NCBI GenBank assembly: GCA_963720775.1
Contig: CAVRGR010000003.1
Location: forward strand, 372,001 to 436,000
Length of the DNA stretch: 64,000 bases
From: JAENVT01 sp963720775
GTDB lineage: Bacteria; Actinomycetota; Acidimicrobiia; Acidimicrobiales; Ilumatobacteraceae
Reading direction: 5' to 3'
Shown here: piece by piece, positions 8,637 through 17,148 of the stretch
Position numbering within the stretch: the stretch's first letter is position 1
Layout: the number at the start of each line of letters is the position of its first letter
The notes under the pieces: model-generated
The model's input: the letters and a program-made list of their open reading frames with translations, nothing else
Told to the model about the DNA's origin: nothing
The model's database searches: none
Made by a program: the position numbers and the translations under genes

Positions 8637-9670
8637 GCGACGTCGGCCTCGCGCAGCAGCGGAGCCACCTCAGCGCTGAACAGCTCATGACTCGCCTCGA
8701 GCTTGCCGTACTCGCGCTCACTGAACGCCACGAGGAGGTGACCGGCACCGATCACCTGGCACTGCTCGATCAGTTGGGCGGCAACCTGTTCGGGTGTGCC
8801 ACTGACGAACTCTTCGTCACTCAGTGCAGCAATCGACTCGTCGGGGCGGTCGAGCAACGTAGCCCATGGCGGCAGCGGACCAGCGCTGGCGTGCAGCACG
8901 TCGAGCAGCGCACGCTTCGCTCGATTCACCGCGTCGCGCTGCTGCGACGGCCTCTCGACGAAGGTGACCATCCGGCGCACAGCGATCTGTTCGGGGCCGT
9001 GGGGATGCCCGGCCTGGTCTGCACCGATCCGATACGACTCGAACACTTCGGCGACTTCCTTGGCCGACAGAAAACCTCCGCACGCCTTCCAGCCGCGCCG
9101 CCCGGCCTTCTCCGCGGAAGCCGCCGACCGTACCGCGGTCCACAACGGTGGCGAGGGCTGTTGGAGGCAACGCGGCAGGATCTCGAGGTTGTCGAAGTCC
9201 CATTGGGTGCCATGGTGCGACACCACTGGGTTCTTCAGCGCAGCGTCGAGCACCTCGAGGATCTCCGCGTGACGGGCAGCGGCAACTTCGGCGGTGATCC
9301 CCACGACAGCGAGCTCGGGCGGGATCCCACTGACGACTCCAACCTCCAGACGACCGTCGGTGAGATGGTCGAGCATGGCGATCTCCTCGACGATCCGCCA
9401 CGGCGTTGCATACGGCGCGACGGACCCCAGCACGCCGAGCCGCAGGCGCTTTGTTCTTGCCGCAACATGCGAAACGATCAAGTTCGGCGATGGGCTGTAG
9501 GCGGCGCCGAAGTGGTGCTCGCTGAAGAAGATCCCCTCGAAATCGCGGGCGTCGGCGCGGATCCACAGGTCGATGTACCACCGGTAGTGATCGTGCACGG
9601 CCTGTGGATCGGATCGGGCACCGACATCGAGCGGTTGATGGAAGAACTCGAACAACCACGACTTGATCAT
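8633..9670 (-). CDS. Luciferase-like (LLM class) flavin-dependent monooxygenase
   Basis: A 345-residue bacterial luciferase-type TIM barrel. Typical markers are F-F-S-E-H-H-F near residues 48-54, R-L-R-L-G-V in the second strand, a D-H-L-T-D-G-R-L-E-V-G-V segment, and a C-terminal S-G-T-P-E-Q-V-A motif. Such proteins use reduced FMN or F420. The family does not reveal the substrate. It overlaps nhaA by four bases upstream (its ATG at 9670) and the SDR by four bases downstream, so all three are translationally coupled. Confidence 0.92.
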   Translation of the reverse strand: MIKSWLFEFFHQPLDVGARSDPQAVHDHYRWYIDLWIRADARDFEGIFFSEHHFGAAYSPSPNLIVSHVAARTKRLRLGVLGSVAPYATPWRIVEEIAMLDHLTDGRLEVGVVSGIPPELAVVGITAEVAAARHAEILEVLDAALKNPVVSHHGTQWDFDNLEILPRCLQQPSPPLWTAVRSAASAEKAGRRGWKACGGFLSAKEVAEVFESYRIGADQAGHPHGPEQIAVRRMVTFVERPSQQRDAVNRAKRALLDVLHASAGPLPPWATLLDRPDESIAALSDEEFVSGTPEQVAAQLIEQCQVIGAGHLLVAFSEREYGKLEASHELFSAEVAPLLREADVA

Positions 9671-10950
9671 GCTGGCTCCCCGCGACGGAGACTGAGAATA
9701 GCAAGCGAGGTTCCCGCGGCGACCACTGCGGCGACGACGATGGCCAGGGTGGCATTGGCTCGCTGGGTCTCGTCGGTGAGGGCCAGGTCAGTGACGAACA
9801 GCGCCACTGTGAATCCCATGCCGGCTGACGTGGCGACCCCGAGGATCTGTCGATCACCGGCGTCGCCGGGTCGGTCGGCGAGTCGCGCCCCGATCATGGT
9901 CTTGGTGGCCACCATGATTCCGAGTGGTTTGCCGATCACACGACCGACGATGATCCCCCACGTGATCGGGGAGCGGACGGCGGCGTGCAGGAGATGCACG
10001 CTCAGCGTCACGCCGGTGTTGGCGAGCGCGAAGAGCGGGACGATTGCATAGCTCACGTACGGATGCAGCACGTGCTCGAGCCACTCGACGACCGACACCG
10101 ATCCACGCGCCAGATCGCGGGTCGTCTGCGCTGCCTCCACGGTGCTCAAGTCGGTGAGCTCTTCGACGTCCACGAACTCAGCCGCCATGTGCGGCGATGT
10201 AGGCGCCAGCAGACCCATGGAAACACCCGCGAGGGTCGCGCTGACTCCTGCCTCGTGCAATGCCAACCACAGCATGCAACCGATCCCGACATAGACCCAC
10301 ATCTGCCGCAGCCCCAACCTCCGGGCGATCATGGCGGCGGAGAGCGACCCGATCGCGGCGACGAGCCACCACCAACCGACTCCGGTCGAGTAGAAGGCGG
10401 CGATGATCAGCAGCGAGCCGATGTCGTCGACGATGGCGATGGCGAGGAGGTACACGCGAAGCTCCGGCGACACGCGGCGCCCAGCGATCGCCAGAACGCC
10501 GAGTGCCAGTGGAATGTCGGTGGCGACGGCGATCGCCCAGCCTCGCGGCGCGGTCCCACCGGCAATGGAGAGATAGATCAACGCCGGCACCGTCATGCCT
10601 GCGATGGACGCGGTGATCGGCAGCAGCGCGGCGCGTTTGCCGGCCAGCATTCCGCTGACCAGTTCGCGCTTGATCTCCAGACCAACCACCACGAAGAAGA
10701 TGGTGATCAATCCTTCGTTGACCCATTGCCGCAACATCAGGCTCAGCGTGTGGTCGCCGGCTGTGATCGAGAAGGTCGTGGTCCACAGCTTCTCGTACGA
10801 CGTCGACCACGGCGAGTTGGCCCAGATCAGTGCTACCGCCGCGCCGATGGCGAGAAGGATGCCACCGGCGGCTTCGGTGCGCAGGAAGTCGCGCAACGGC
10901 GAGACTTCCCGGGGGTTCGGTTGGTCAGCGCGCCGAGGTTGGCGAGTCAA
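9667..10950 (-). CDS. nhaA: Na+/H+ antiporter NhaA
   Basis: A 427-residue polytopic membrane protein of the NhaA family, which exchanges internal sodium for external protons and controls sodium and pH balance. It has the paired aspartates in A-I-V-D-D-I-G-S that bind the ion, an A-T-D-I motif in the unwound helix region, and E-I-K-R-E-L after the second segment. The start is a TTG at 10950 with AGGAG eight bases upstream; no better in-frame start fits the family N-terminus. It is the first gene of the nhaA / LLM / SDR operon. Linking an ion antiporter to two oxidoreductases is unexpected, and I do not know why they are joined. Confidence 0.95.
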   Translation of the reverse strand: MTRQPRRADQPNPREVSPLRDFLRTEAAGGILLAIGAAVALIWANSPWSTSYEKLWTTTFSITAGDHTLSLMLRQWVNEGLITIFFVVVGLEIKRELVSGMLAGKRAALLPITASIAGMTVPALIYLSIAGGTAPRGWAIAVATDIPLALGVLAIAGRRVSPELRVYLLAIAIVDDIGSLLIIAAFYSTGVGWWWLVAAIGSLSAAMIARRLGLRQMWVYVGIGCMLWLALHEAGVSATLAGVSMGLLAPTSPHMAAEFVDVEELTDLSTVEAAQTTRDLARGSVSVVEWLEHVLHPYVSYAIVPLFALANTGVTLSVHLLHAAVRSPITWGIIVGRVIGKPLGIMVATKTMIGARLADRPGDAGDRQILGVATSAGMGFTVALFVTDLALTDETQRANATLAIVVAAVVAAGTSLAILSLRRGEPA

Positions 10951-11056
10951 GGGATCTCCTGTAGTTCGCCGACCAGACTTCCCGGCACGCCGGCCCAGAG
11001 AGTAGCTGGCGAAGCCGGGCCTGATCTCCGCATTCGTTCTCGCCTATCGTGGGAAC

Positions 11057-11980
11057 GTGACGATCAGCGAATCGAAACCCGCGGTCGTCGACCGTGCCCC
11101 GGCGCCACCTTCGGTGGCGGTTCGCGCTGCGTTGCTGACCATCGTCCTGTTCTTCGGCGGAAGCCTGCCGGCGTACAAGCTGGCCAGCAAGAGCTTCGGC
11201 CCGGCAACCACCAACCTCATCCGCTTTCTGCTCGCCACAGCCATGTTGGTGATCATCGCTCGACGCCGGTTGCCGAGTGCGCGACGCCACGTTCGCCAAC
11301 TGCTCTTGATCGGGATGTTCGGCATCGGTCTGATGGCGGTGTTCATGGGCATCGGCGTCGACCGCGGCTCGGCCACGATCGGGTCGATCGTCGTAGGCCT
11401 CGAGCCCATCGGCGTCGCCTTGGCCGGCGTGCTTCTGGTCGGCGACGCTCCGTCGCGAAGGTCGATCGTCGCCTTGGTCGTCGGATTCACCGGTGCGCTT
11501 GTCGCCTCGGGCGTGTTCACCGAGCACTCCGGGCCTTCTCCGGTGCTACCGATCATCTTGTTGCTGGGCACGGTGGTCACGTTCTCCGTCTACACGGCCT
11601 TCGTCCGTCGCGTCGGGCGAGGTGTGGATCCGTTGGCGGTGGCTGCGGTCACTCAGGTCGGTGCGTTGATGTTCGTCATCCCGGCCTGCCTGTTCGACGT
11701 GTTCAACGGCGGCATGCTGCGCGGCGATTCGGTGACGCCCAAGGCTCTCGGAGCGGCAATCTTCCTAGGCGTCGGTTCGGGGATCGCCTATCTGTTGCTC
11801 TGCCTGGTGTTGTCGAACCAGCCCTCGAATCGTGTTGCCGTCACGTTGTTCCTCACGCCGGTGCTGGGTGTCTTCTTCTCGTGGATCGTCGTTGGTGAAC
11901 ACCTGCATCTGCGCGACGCCGTGGGTGGGGCATTGGTGCTCTCGGCGGTATGGATCAGTGAGCGAGCCTCCTTCGCGTGA
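11057..11980 (+). CDS. EamA/DMT-family transporter
   Basis: A 307-residue protein with about ten hydrophobic segments in two EamA halves, the drug/metabolite transporter architecture. It has conserved glycine and glutamate positions such as G-L-E-P-I-G-V-A in the first half and F-L-T-P-V-L-G-V-F in the second. Members export amino acids, nucleosides or other metabolites. The GTG start at 11057 follows a 106-base divergent spacer from nhaA. Its TGA overlaps the GTG of a small VOC protein. Confidence 0.9.
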   Translation: MTISESKPAVVDRAPAPPSVAVRAALLTIVLFFGGSLPAYKLASKSFGPATTNLIRFLLATAMLVIIARRRLPSARRHVRQLLLIGMFGIGLMAVFMGIGVDRGSATIGSIVVGLEPIGVALAGVLLVGDAPSRRSIVALVVGFTGALVASGVFTEHSGPSPVLPIILLLGTVVTFSVYTAFVRRVGRGVDPLAVAAVTQVGALMFVIPACLFDVFNGGMLRGDSVTPKALGAAIFLGVGSGIAYLLLCLVLSNQPSNRVAVTLFLTPVLGVFFSWIVVGEHLHLRDAVGGALVLSAVWISERASFA

Positions 11981-12351
11981 TCCTGCATCAGGTGGCGCAA
12001 CACGCCGATGATCTCGACCGGGCCGTCGCCTTCTACGCGCGGCTCATCGGTGAACCGCCGATCGGCATCTTCGATCCGCCTGGGCTGGCTTTCTTCCGTC
12101 TCGGCGAAACTCGTCTGCTCATCGAACGCGGTGCCCCGAAGGCTCTGATCTACCTGCGCGTCGACGACGTGCGGGTGACCGTCGAACAACTTCGCGGCGA
12201 TGGGGTGGAGGTCGCCAGCGACCCGCATGTGATCTTCACGGACGAACACGGCCAGTTCGGCCCACCGGGCGCGCAGGAGTGGATGGCGTTCATCACCGAC
12301 AGCGAGGGCAACCTGGTCGGCCTGGCCAGCCAGAACCAACCCGAGCCCTAA
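11977..12351 (+). CDS. VOC (glyoxalase/bleomycin-resistance) family protein
   Basis: A 124-residue single-domain vicinal oxygen chelate protein with an I-L-H-Q-V-A start, a D-L-D-R-A-V-A-F-Y-type first helix, and C-terminal G-N-L-V-G-L-A. VOC folds bind a divalent metal and act as lyases, isomerases, dioxygenases or antibiotic-binding proteins. It is coupled to the exporter by a GTGA overlap, so the pair may handle one toxic compound; that is inference. Its stop overlaps the stop of the convergent threonine-aldolase-like gene. Confidence 0.87.
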   Translation: MILHQVAQHADDLDRAVAFYARLIGEPPIGIFDPPGLAFFRLGETRLLIERGAPKALIYLRVDDVRVTVEQLRGDGVEVASDPHVIFTDEHGQFGPPGAQEWMAFITDSEGNLVGLASQNQPEP

Positions 12352-13382
12352 CCGAGCGCGGATTCGATTCGGGTGAGCGCCGCGTCGATCTCGTCGTCGG
12401 TCGTCTGGAAGCTGGTGACCAGACGGACGGTGTCGGCAGCCATCCGGTAGAAGAGCAGGCCCGAGTCAGCCATCCGATCGGCGACCGCGGGGTCGACGCG
12501 GATGAAGAGCATGTTGACATCAGGGTCGTTGAGTTGTTCGACGCCCAACTTGGAGAGGCCGACGGCGAGCCTGGCCATCGCCGCATTCGAACTGCGAGCC
12601 AGCCGCAGCCACAGATCGTCGGTGAGATAAGCGATGAGCTGCACCGATTGAAATCGCATCTTCGAGGCCACATGCCCGGCACGCTTGGTTCGATAGACCA
12701 GTTGTTCGGCGATGGCCGGGTCGAAGCACACGATCGCATCGGTGCTCAGCGCGCCGTTCTTCATCGCCCCGAGCGACACGGCGTCGATGCCCGAGCGCCA
12801 GGTCAGATCGGCGGGGGAGCACTCGAGCACGGCGAGGGCATTGGCGATTCGAGCGCCGTCGAGGTGGGCGCTGAGACCGCGACCGCGTGCCGCTGTTGCC
12901 AACTCGGAGATCTGCTGCGGTGTGGAAAGGGTGCCGTAGTCCGACGGGACGGTCAGCGACAGCACCGATGGTTGCGAATGATGCGGGTCACCCCAACGTG
13001 TTGCTTCGAAGGCCTGATCGAGTGCGGCGGGATCGATTCGGTAGCTCGCGCCCGCCACTCCGCGAATGACGGCGCCACCGCCGAACATCGAGGTCGCGCC
13101 ACACTCGTTCTGCAGGATGTGTGCCGTCTCGTGGCACAGGACGGCTCCCCAAGGCGGGCACATCGCTGCCAGCGCCAGCGAGTTGGCGGCCGTGCCACTG
13201 ATGACCGGGAAGACCTCGGCGTCGGGGTGTTCGAACACGGCGCGCACGGTGTCGCGCAGCCGGGCTGTCCACTCGTCGGCGCCATACGCCAGCGCGGAGC
13301 CGGCGTTGGCCGCTGTGATCGCGGCAATGATCTCCGGGGCAACGCCTGCGGCGTTGTCGCTGCGGAACTCGATGGCATCCAT
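12348..13382 (-). CDS. Low-specificity threonine aldolase / beta-eliminating lyase family
   Basis: A 344-residue fold-type I PLP enzyme. It starts with F-R-S-D-N, has S-G-T-A-A-N for phosphate binding, H-L-D-G-A-R for the pyridine-contacting aspartate, and Lys208 in S-L-G-A-M-K-N-G as the Schiff-base lysine. L-threonine aldolases cleave threonine or other beta-hydroxy amino acids to glycine plus an aldehyde. It lies three bases after the esterase stop and is the last gene of the same-strand run that begins at 18764. Confidence 0.9.
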   Translation of the reverse strand: MDAIEFRSDNAAGVAPEIIAAITAANAGSALAYGADEWTARLRDTVRAVFEHPDAEVFPVISGTAANSLALAAMCPPWGAVLCHETAHILQNECGATSMFGGGAVIRGVAGASYRIDPAALDQAFEATRWGDPHHSQPSVLSLTVPSDYGTLSTPQQISELATAARGRGLSAHLDGARIANALAVLECSPADLTWRSGIDAVSLGAMKNGALSTDAIVCFDPAIAEQLVYRTKRAGHVASKMRFQSVQLIAYLTDDLWLRLARSSNAAMARLAVGLSKLGVEQLNDPDVNMLFIRVDPAVADRMADSGLLFYRMAADTVRLVTSFQTTDDEIDAALTRIESALG

Positions 13383-13385
13383 CGA

Positions 13386-14315
13386 TCAGCCGTGCAGCGC
13401 CGTGTGCAACCGGGAGCCGACGTCGGCGACCAGCTTCCGACCACCGTCGAGGACGCCGGTCATGTTGATGACCGCGTGGATCAAGCCGTCGTAGCGCTTG
13501 ACCTCGGCGGTGACACCGCTGGCTCGAAGGGCGGTCCCGTAGGCCTCGCCCTCGTCACGCAACGGGTCGTACTCACAGGTGGCGATGAAACACGGCGGCA
13601 GGCCCGACAGATCGGTGTTGAGCAGCGGTGAGGCCATGGGGTGCGTACGTTCCTCGGGCGAGAGGTAGTGATCCATGAACCACCGCATGGATTTCTCCTC
13701 GAAGAAGAAGCCGTTGGCATTGTCGGACATCGATCCGCCCTCGGCGGTCATGTCGACGGCGGGGTAGATCAGCGCGACGAAGGCCAGCGCCGGTCCACCC
13801 GCGTCGCGGGCCATGTGTGAGACTACAGCGCTGAGGTTTCCTCCTGCGCTGTCTCCGCACACGGCGAGACGGCTGGCATCGCCTTCCAACGTCGCGGCGT
13901 TGTCGGCCACCCACCGCGTGGCCGCGAAGCAGTCGTGCGCCGCAACGGGAAAGCGGTGCTCGGGCGCCATGCGATACGCGACCGATACCACGATGGCGTC
14001 GGCGTCGTGGCAGATGGCCCGGCAGACGTTGTCGTGCGTGTCGAGACTGCAGATCACCCAACCGCCACCGTGGAAGAACATGACCATCGGATGTGGACCG
14101 GCGCCCTCCGGGGTGTACACCCGCGCCGCGATCGCCGCCCCATCCACAGGAATGGAGATGTCCCGAACCGAACCGACCTCGATCGGGTCGCCGGCCAGTG
14201 CCACCATCTCCTCGGCGACGGTGCGCGCCTCGTCGACCGACAGCTCGTACAGGGCCGGCCGGCCTTGCGCGGCGAACTCTTTCAACAGGGCTTCCACTTG
14301 CGGGTCAACGGGCAT
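13386..14315 (-). CDS. Alpha/beta hydrolase (HSL/acetyl-esterase family)
   Basis: A 309-residue hormone-sensitive-lipase-type esterase. It has the oxyanion-hole motif H-G-G-G-W (82-86), the nucleophile elbow G-D-S-A-G-G with Ser156, an acidic residue in the E-Y-D-P-L-R-D region and the catalytic histidine in G-L-I-H-A. The ATG at 14315 is chosen because AGGAGG sits six bases before it; an upstream in-frame ATG adds only seven residues and lacks a ribosome site. It is probably cytosolic and acts on short-chain esters. Confidence 0.93.
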   Translation of the reverse strand: MPVDPQVEALLKEFAAQGRPALYELSVDEARTVAEEMVALAGDPIEVGSVRDISIPVDGAAIAARVYTPEGAGPHPMVMFFHGGGWVICSLDTHDNVCRAICHDADAIVVSVAYRMAPEHRFPVAAHDCFAATRWVADNAATLEGDASRLAVCGDSAGGNLSAVVSHMARDAGGPALAFVALIYPAVDMTAEGGSMSDNANGFFFEEKSMRWFMDHYLSPEERTHPMASPLLNTDLSGLPPCFIATCEYDPLRDEGEAYGTALRASGVTAEVKRYDGLIHAVINMTGVLDGGRKLVADVGSRLHTALHG

Positions 14316-14357
14316 GGTCCGCCTCCTTGTCGACAACGTTCTCAGGCTGACGACGAG

Positions 14358-15314
14358 TCATCGCCGCAACCGCTCCAGTTCCATCTCGATCACTGCGTGG
14401 CTGTCGACTCCGGTGAGGATGCGCACCGGTCGACGCGTGCTCCACTCGGTCTCGTGATCGCTGACACGAGCCGCCGTCTGCGTCTTGCCGCGACAGAAGC
14501 TGTGGCCACAGTCGACGCGAACGGGATGCTCGACCCACGTGTACAGCTCGGGCGCGAGAAGGTAGCTGATGGTCGACGAGTCGTGGACGAAGATTCCGTC
14601 GACTCCGTTGCGACCGCGGTAGAAGTTCGCGTAGAACGGAGTGATCGCCGCGAGGTGCCGTGCACGCGCGTTCCCGAACGTCGAGAACTGAGCGATGTCT
14701 GACGCCGACATGAACGTCTGCTCCGTCACATCGAGGCCGGCCATCACCATCGGACAGTAGGCCCCGAAGACGATGTCGGCAGCCTCCGGATCGTTGAGGA
14801 TGTTTGCCTCCGCAGCCGGCGAGGCATTGCCGCCGCAAAATGCGTTGCCGCCCATCAGCACGATCCCGGCCAGGTTTGCCGTCAATGAGGGTTCGATGAG
14901 CATCGCAACCGCGATGTTTGTCAACGGCCCAAGAGCGACCAGCGTGACCTCGCCCGGCGAATCCATGACCGTGCGGATGATGAACCGGGCGGCATCGATC
15001 GGTTCGGGCTTTGTGGCGGGTGGCGACAAGAAGACATCGCCCTGGCCGTCGGTTCCGTGGACGAACGTCGCGGGACCGCGATACGGCATCACCAGCGGGC
15101 CATCGACCCCCTTGGCGACGGGGATGTGCGTCCGATCAGCGATCTCCAGCAGCTTCAAGGCGTTGGTGGTGCACACCGCGGTGTGCGCGTTGCCGAACAC
15201 GGTGGTCAGTCCGACGACATCGAGCTCTGGCGACGCCAAGGCATAGAAGATGGCCATCGCGTCGTCGATTCCGGGGTCGGTATCGATCAGGATCTTGCGG
15301 GCCGAGTTCGTCAC
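14358..15314 (-). CDS. Inosine/uridine-preferring nucleoside hydrolase family
   Basis: A 318-residue nucleoside N-ribohydrolase. The signature D-T-D-P-G-I-D-D-A at the N-terminus holds the calcium-chelating aspartates, V-A-L-G-P-L-T-N-I is the second conserved block, and V-H-D-S near the C-terminus supplies the His-Asp pair. It hydrolyses the N-glycosidic bond of nucleosides to free base and ribose. The GTG start at 15314 overlaps the stop of the MetE-like gene, so the two are coupled. The frame is open further upstream but that part is the antisense of the MetE-like gene. Confidence 0.93.
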   Translation of the reverse strand: MTNSARKILIDTDPGIDDAMAIFYALASPELDVVGLTTVFGNAHTAVCTTNALKLLEIADRTHIPVAKGVDGPLVMPYRGPATFVHGTDGQGDVFLSPPATKPEPIDAARFIIRTVMDSPGEVTLVALGPLTNIAVAMLIEPSLTANLAGIVLMGGNAFCGGNASPAAEANILNDPEAADIVFGAYCPMVMAGLDVTEQTFMSASDIAQFSTFGNARARHLAAITPFYANFYRGRNGVDGIFVHDSSTISYLLAPELYTWVEHPVRVDCGHSFCRGKTQTAARVSDHETEWSTRRPVRILTGVDSHAVIEMELERLRR

Positions 15315-16345
15315 AGAGTCTCGCGAACCTGACGCACACCGGACACGAGGTTGTTGATCTTCTGCCGAGCCAGGGTGCGATGCACGTAGCGCAACCCGCA
15401 GTCGGTCGTGAGGAAGAGCTTGTCGGCAGGTACGTGATCGAGGCACTTGCGCACTCGCTCGGCGACGTCGTCCGGTGTCTCGCAGTAGTGGGTGCGTATG
15501 TCGATGATCCCTGCGCCGAGCTCGCGGTCGGGGGCCCAGTTCATCCACTGGTCGATCTCGGCCATCTCCCGCGTGCCGTATTCGAGCACGAACTGATCGG
15601 CTCTAGCTTCGAGCAGATCCGGGAAGTAGCGCGCGTAGGTCTTCTTCGCATAGGGAATCTTGCGAAAGGAACCGAAGCAGATGTGCAGGCTGAAGTGAAC
15701 TCCGGTGACGCCCTCGATGCAGGCGTTGAACAATCTGGCGATGTCGGATGGGGTGTGCGGATCGTTCGCTGCATATCCCGGGGTTGCCGGCTCGTCGAGC
15801 TGGATCCACTTGCATCCCGCGGCGGCGAGTTGGCGGATCTCGTGGTTCAGCGCCGGTACGAAGGCCTCGGCGAGATGGGTGCGGTCGGTGTAGTGCTCGA
15901 CGGGGCGGATGAACGTGGTGAGCGCGAACGGGCCGGGAAGGGGGATCTTGACCGGTTTGGTCGTGCGCGTCGACGCGTAGGCGAACTCCTCGACCGCGCC
16001 CATTCCGTTCGGCACGCCCACCGGGCCGATGGTCTCCTGCACGTTGCGCATGTCGAGCGACATCGGGCCCATCTTGCGCGGCGCGCCGCCGTCGCGCAGG
16101 CCGGTCATCCGCGACGCGAATGCCCACACGAAGCTGGCCCTGCGCATCTCGCCGTCACTGATGACGTCGAGACCGGCCTGCTCCTGGTCGAGGATGGCTC
16201 GGTCGACGGCGTCGTCGAAGGTCTCCTCGACATCGACGGGCCCGAAACGGCCGGCTTCCATCAGCTCCTTGGCGGCGTAGAACCACGACGGGTGGGCATA
16301 GCTGCCGACGACAGTCGTCGGCAGCAGCGGCAGACCTGTTGGCAC
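15311..16345 (-). CDS. Cobalamin-independent methionine synthase C-terminal domain-like protein
   Basis: A 344-residue single barrel corresponding to the catalytic half of MetE. It keeps candidate zinc ligands (His and Cys in L-H-I-C-F-G, Glu in L-E-Y-G, Cys in T-D-C-G-L) and Q-L-D-E-P for the substrate. It lacks the N-terminal MetE domain that helps bind the polyglutamyl folate, so methyl transfer to a thiol from another donor is more likely than standard methionine synthesis. The GTG start lies 29 bases after the VIT1-like stop. It is coupled to the nucleoside hydrolase. Confidence 0.9.
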   Translation of the reverse strand: MPTGLPLLPTTVVGSYAHPSWFYAAKELMEAGRFGPVDVEETFDDAVDRAILDQEQAGLDVISDGEMRRASFVWAFASRMTGLRDGGAPRKMGPMSLDMRNVQETIGPVGVPNGMGAVEEFAYASTRTTKPVKIPLPGPFALTTFIRPVEHYTDRTHLAEAFVPALNHEIRQLAAAGCKWIQLDEPATPGYAANDPHTPSDIARLFNACIEGVTGVHFSLHICFGSFRKIPYAKKTYARYFPDLLEARADQFVLEYGTREMAEIDQWMNWAPDRELGAGIIDIRTHYCETPDDVAERVRKCLDHVPADKLFLTTDCGLRYVHRTLARQKINNLVSGVRQVRETL

Positions 16346-16374
16346 GCCGTGGAACGTACTCCTCGCGAAACCTG

Positions 16375-17148
16375 TCAGGCGATTGCTGTTCCGAACAACG
16401 CACCGATTCCGTAGGTGATGGCCGACGCCAGGGCGACGATCGCCAGCTGCCGAGCAGCACCGGCGAACGTCGAGTTGCCGCTCGACCTGCTGACGAGCCC
16501 GCCGATGAACAGGCTGGCAGCGGCTGTGAGCACGATCGACGTGCCGACTGCGGCCACTCCGCTGATGAAGAACCAGGGAGCGAGAGGGATGAGAGCCCCG
16601 ACGGCGAACAGCACGAGCGAGTTGCTTGCCGCGGTCAGCGGCGACCCGAGCTCATCGGGATTGACGCCGAACACCGTGCGCGCGGTGAAGTTCAAGAACC
16701 GGTCCTCGTCGAGGGGCAGCTCGGTGCTCGCCTGGGCGGCAGTGTCTTCGGCGAAGCCGTCTTCGATCAATTGTGTCGTCAGCTCGCCGAGCACCAACTT
16801 GGGGTTGCGGGCGATCAGCCTGCGCAGTTCTGCGAGCAGGCCGGTCGCCAACTCACGATGACTGCTCACCGAGACCCATTCGCCTGCAGCCATCGAGAAG
16901 GCACCGGCCACGAGACTGGCAAACCCGGCCAGACGCACAGCCGAAGGGCTGGCGTCGGCGCCGGCGATTGCCAGGATCAAGCACAGGTTGGTCACCAACC
17001 CGTCGTTCGCGCCGAGAACCGCGGCACGCGTTCCACCGCGAGCTACCTGTTGCGCTTTGCGTCGCAGCGCCTCGGTGTCGGCACCCGCATCCTGAACGCT
17101 CGCGTCGATCGGGATTCGGGTCGGTCGTGCCGAGCTGAGAGCGCTCAC
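16375..17148 (-). CDS. VIT1/CCC1-family iron or manganese transporter
   Basis: A 257-residue membrane protein. The N-terminus has G-A-N-D-G-L-V-T-N, then A-G-A-F-S-M-A-A-G-E-W-V-S-V-S, both typical of the CCC1/VIT1 family. The middle cytosolic region is acidic, and three hydrophobic segments follow. The family moves Fe(II) or Mn(II) out of the cytosol. The GTG start at 17148 overlaps the stop of the peroxiredoxin in a GTGA. Joining a peroxidase to an iron/manganese exporter suggests shared use in oxidative stress, which is inference. Confidence 0.9.
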   Translation of the reverse strand: MSALSSARPTRIPIDASVQDAGADTEALRRKAQQVARGGTRAAVLGANDGLVTNLCLILAIAGADASPSAVRLAGFASLVAGAFSMAAGEWVSVSSHRELATGLLAELRRLIARNPKLVLGELTTQLIEDGFAEDTAAQASTELPLDEDRFLNFTARTVFGVNPDELGSPLTAASNSLVLFAVGALIPLAPWFFISGVAAVGTSIVLTAAASLFIGGLVSRSSGNSTFAGAARQLAIVALASAITYGIGALFGTAIA

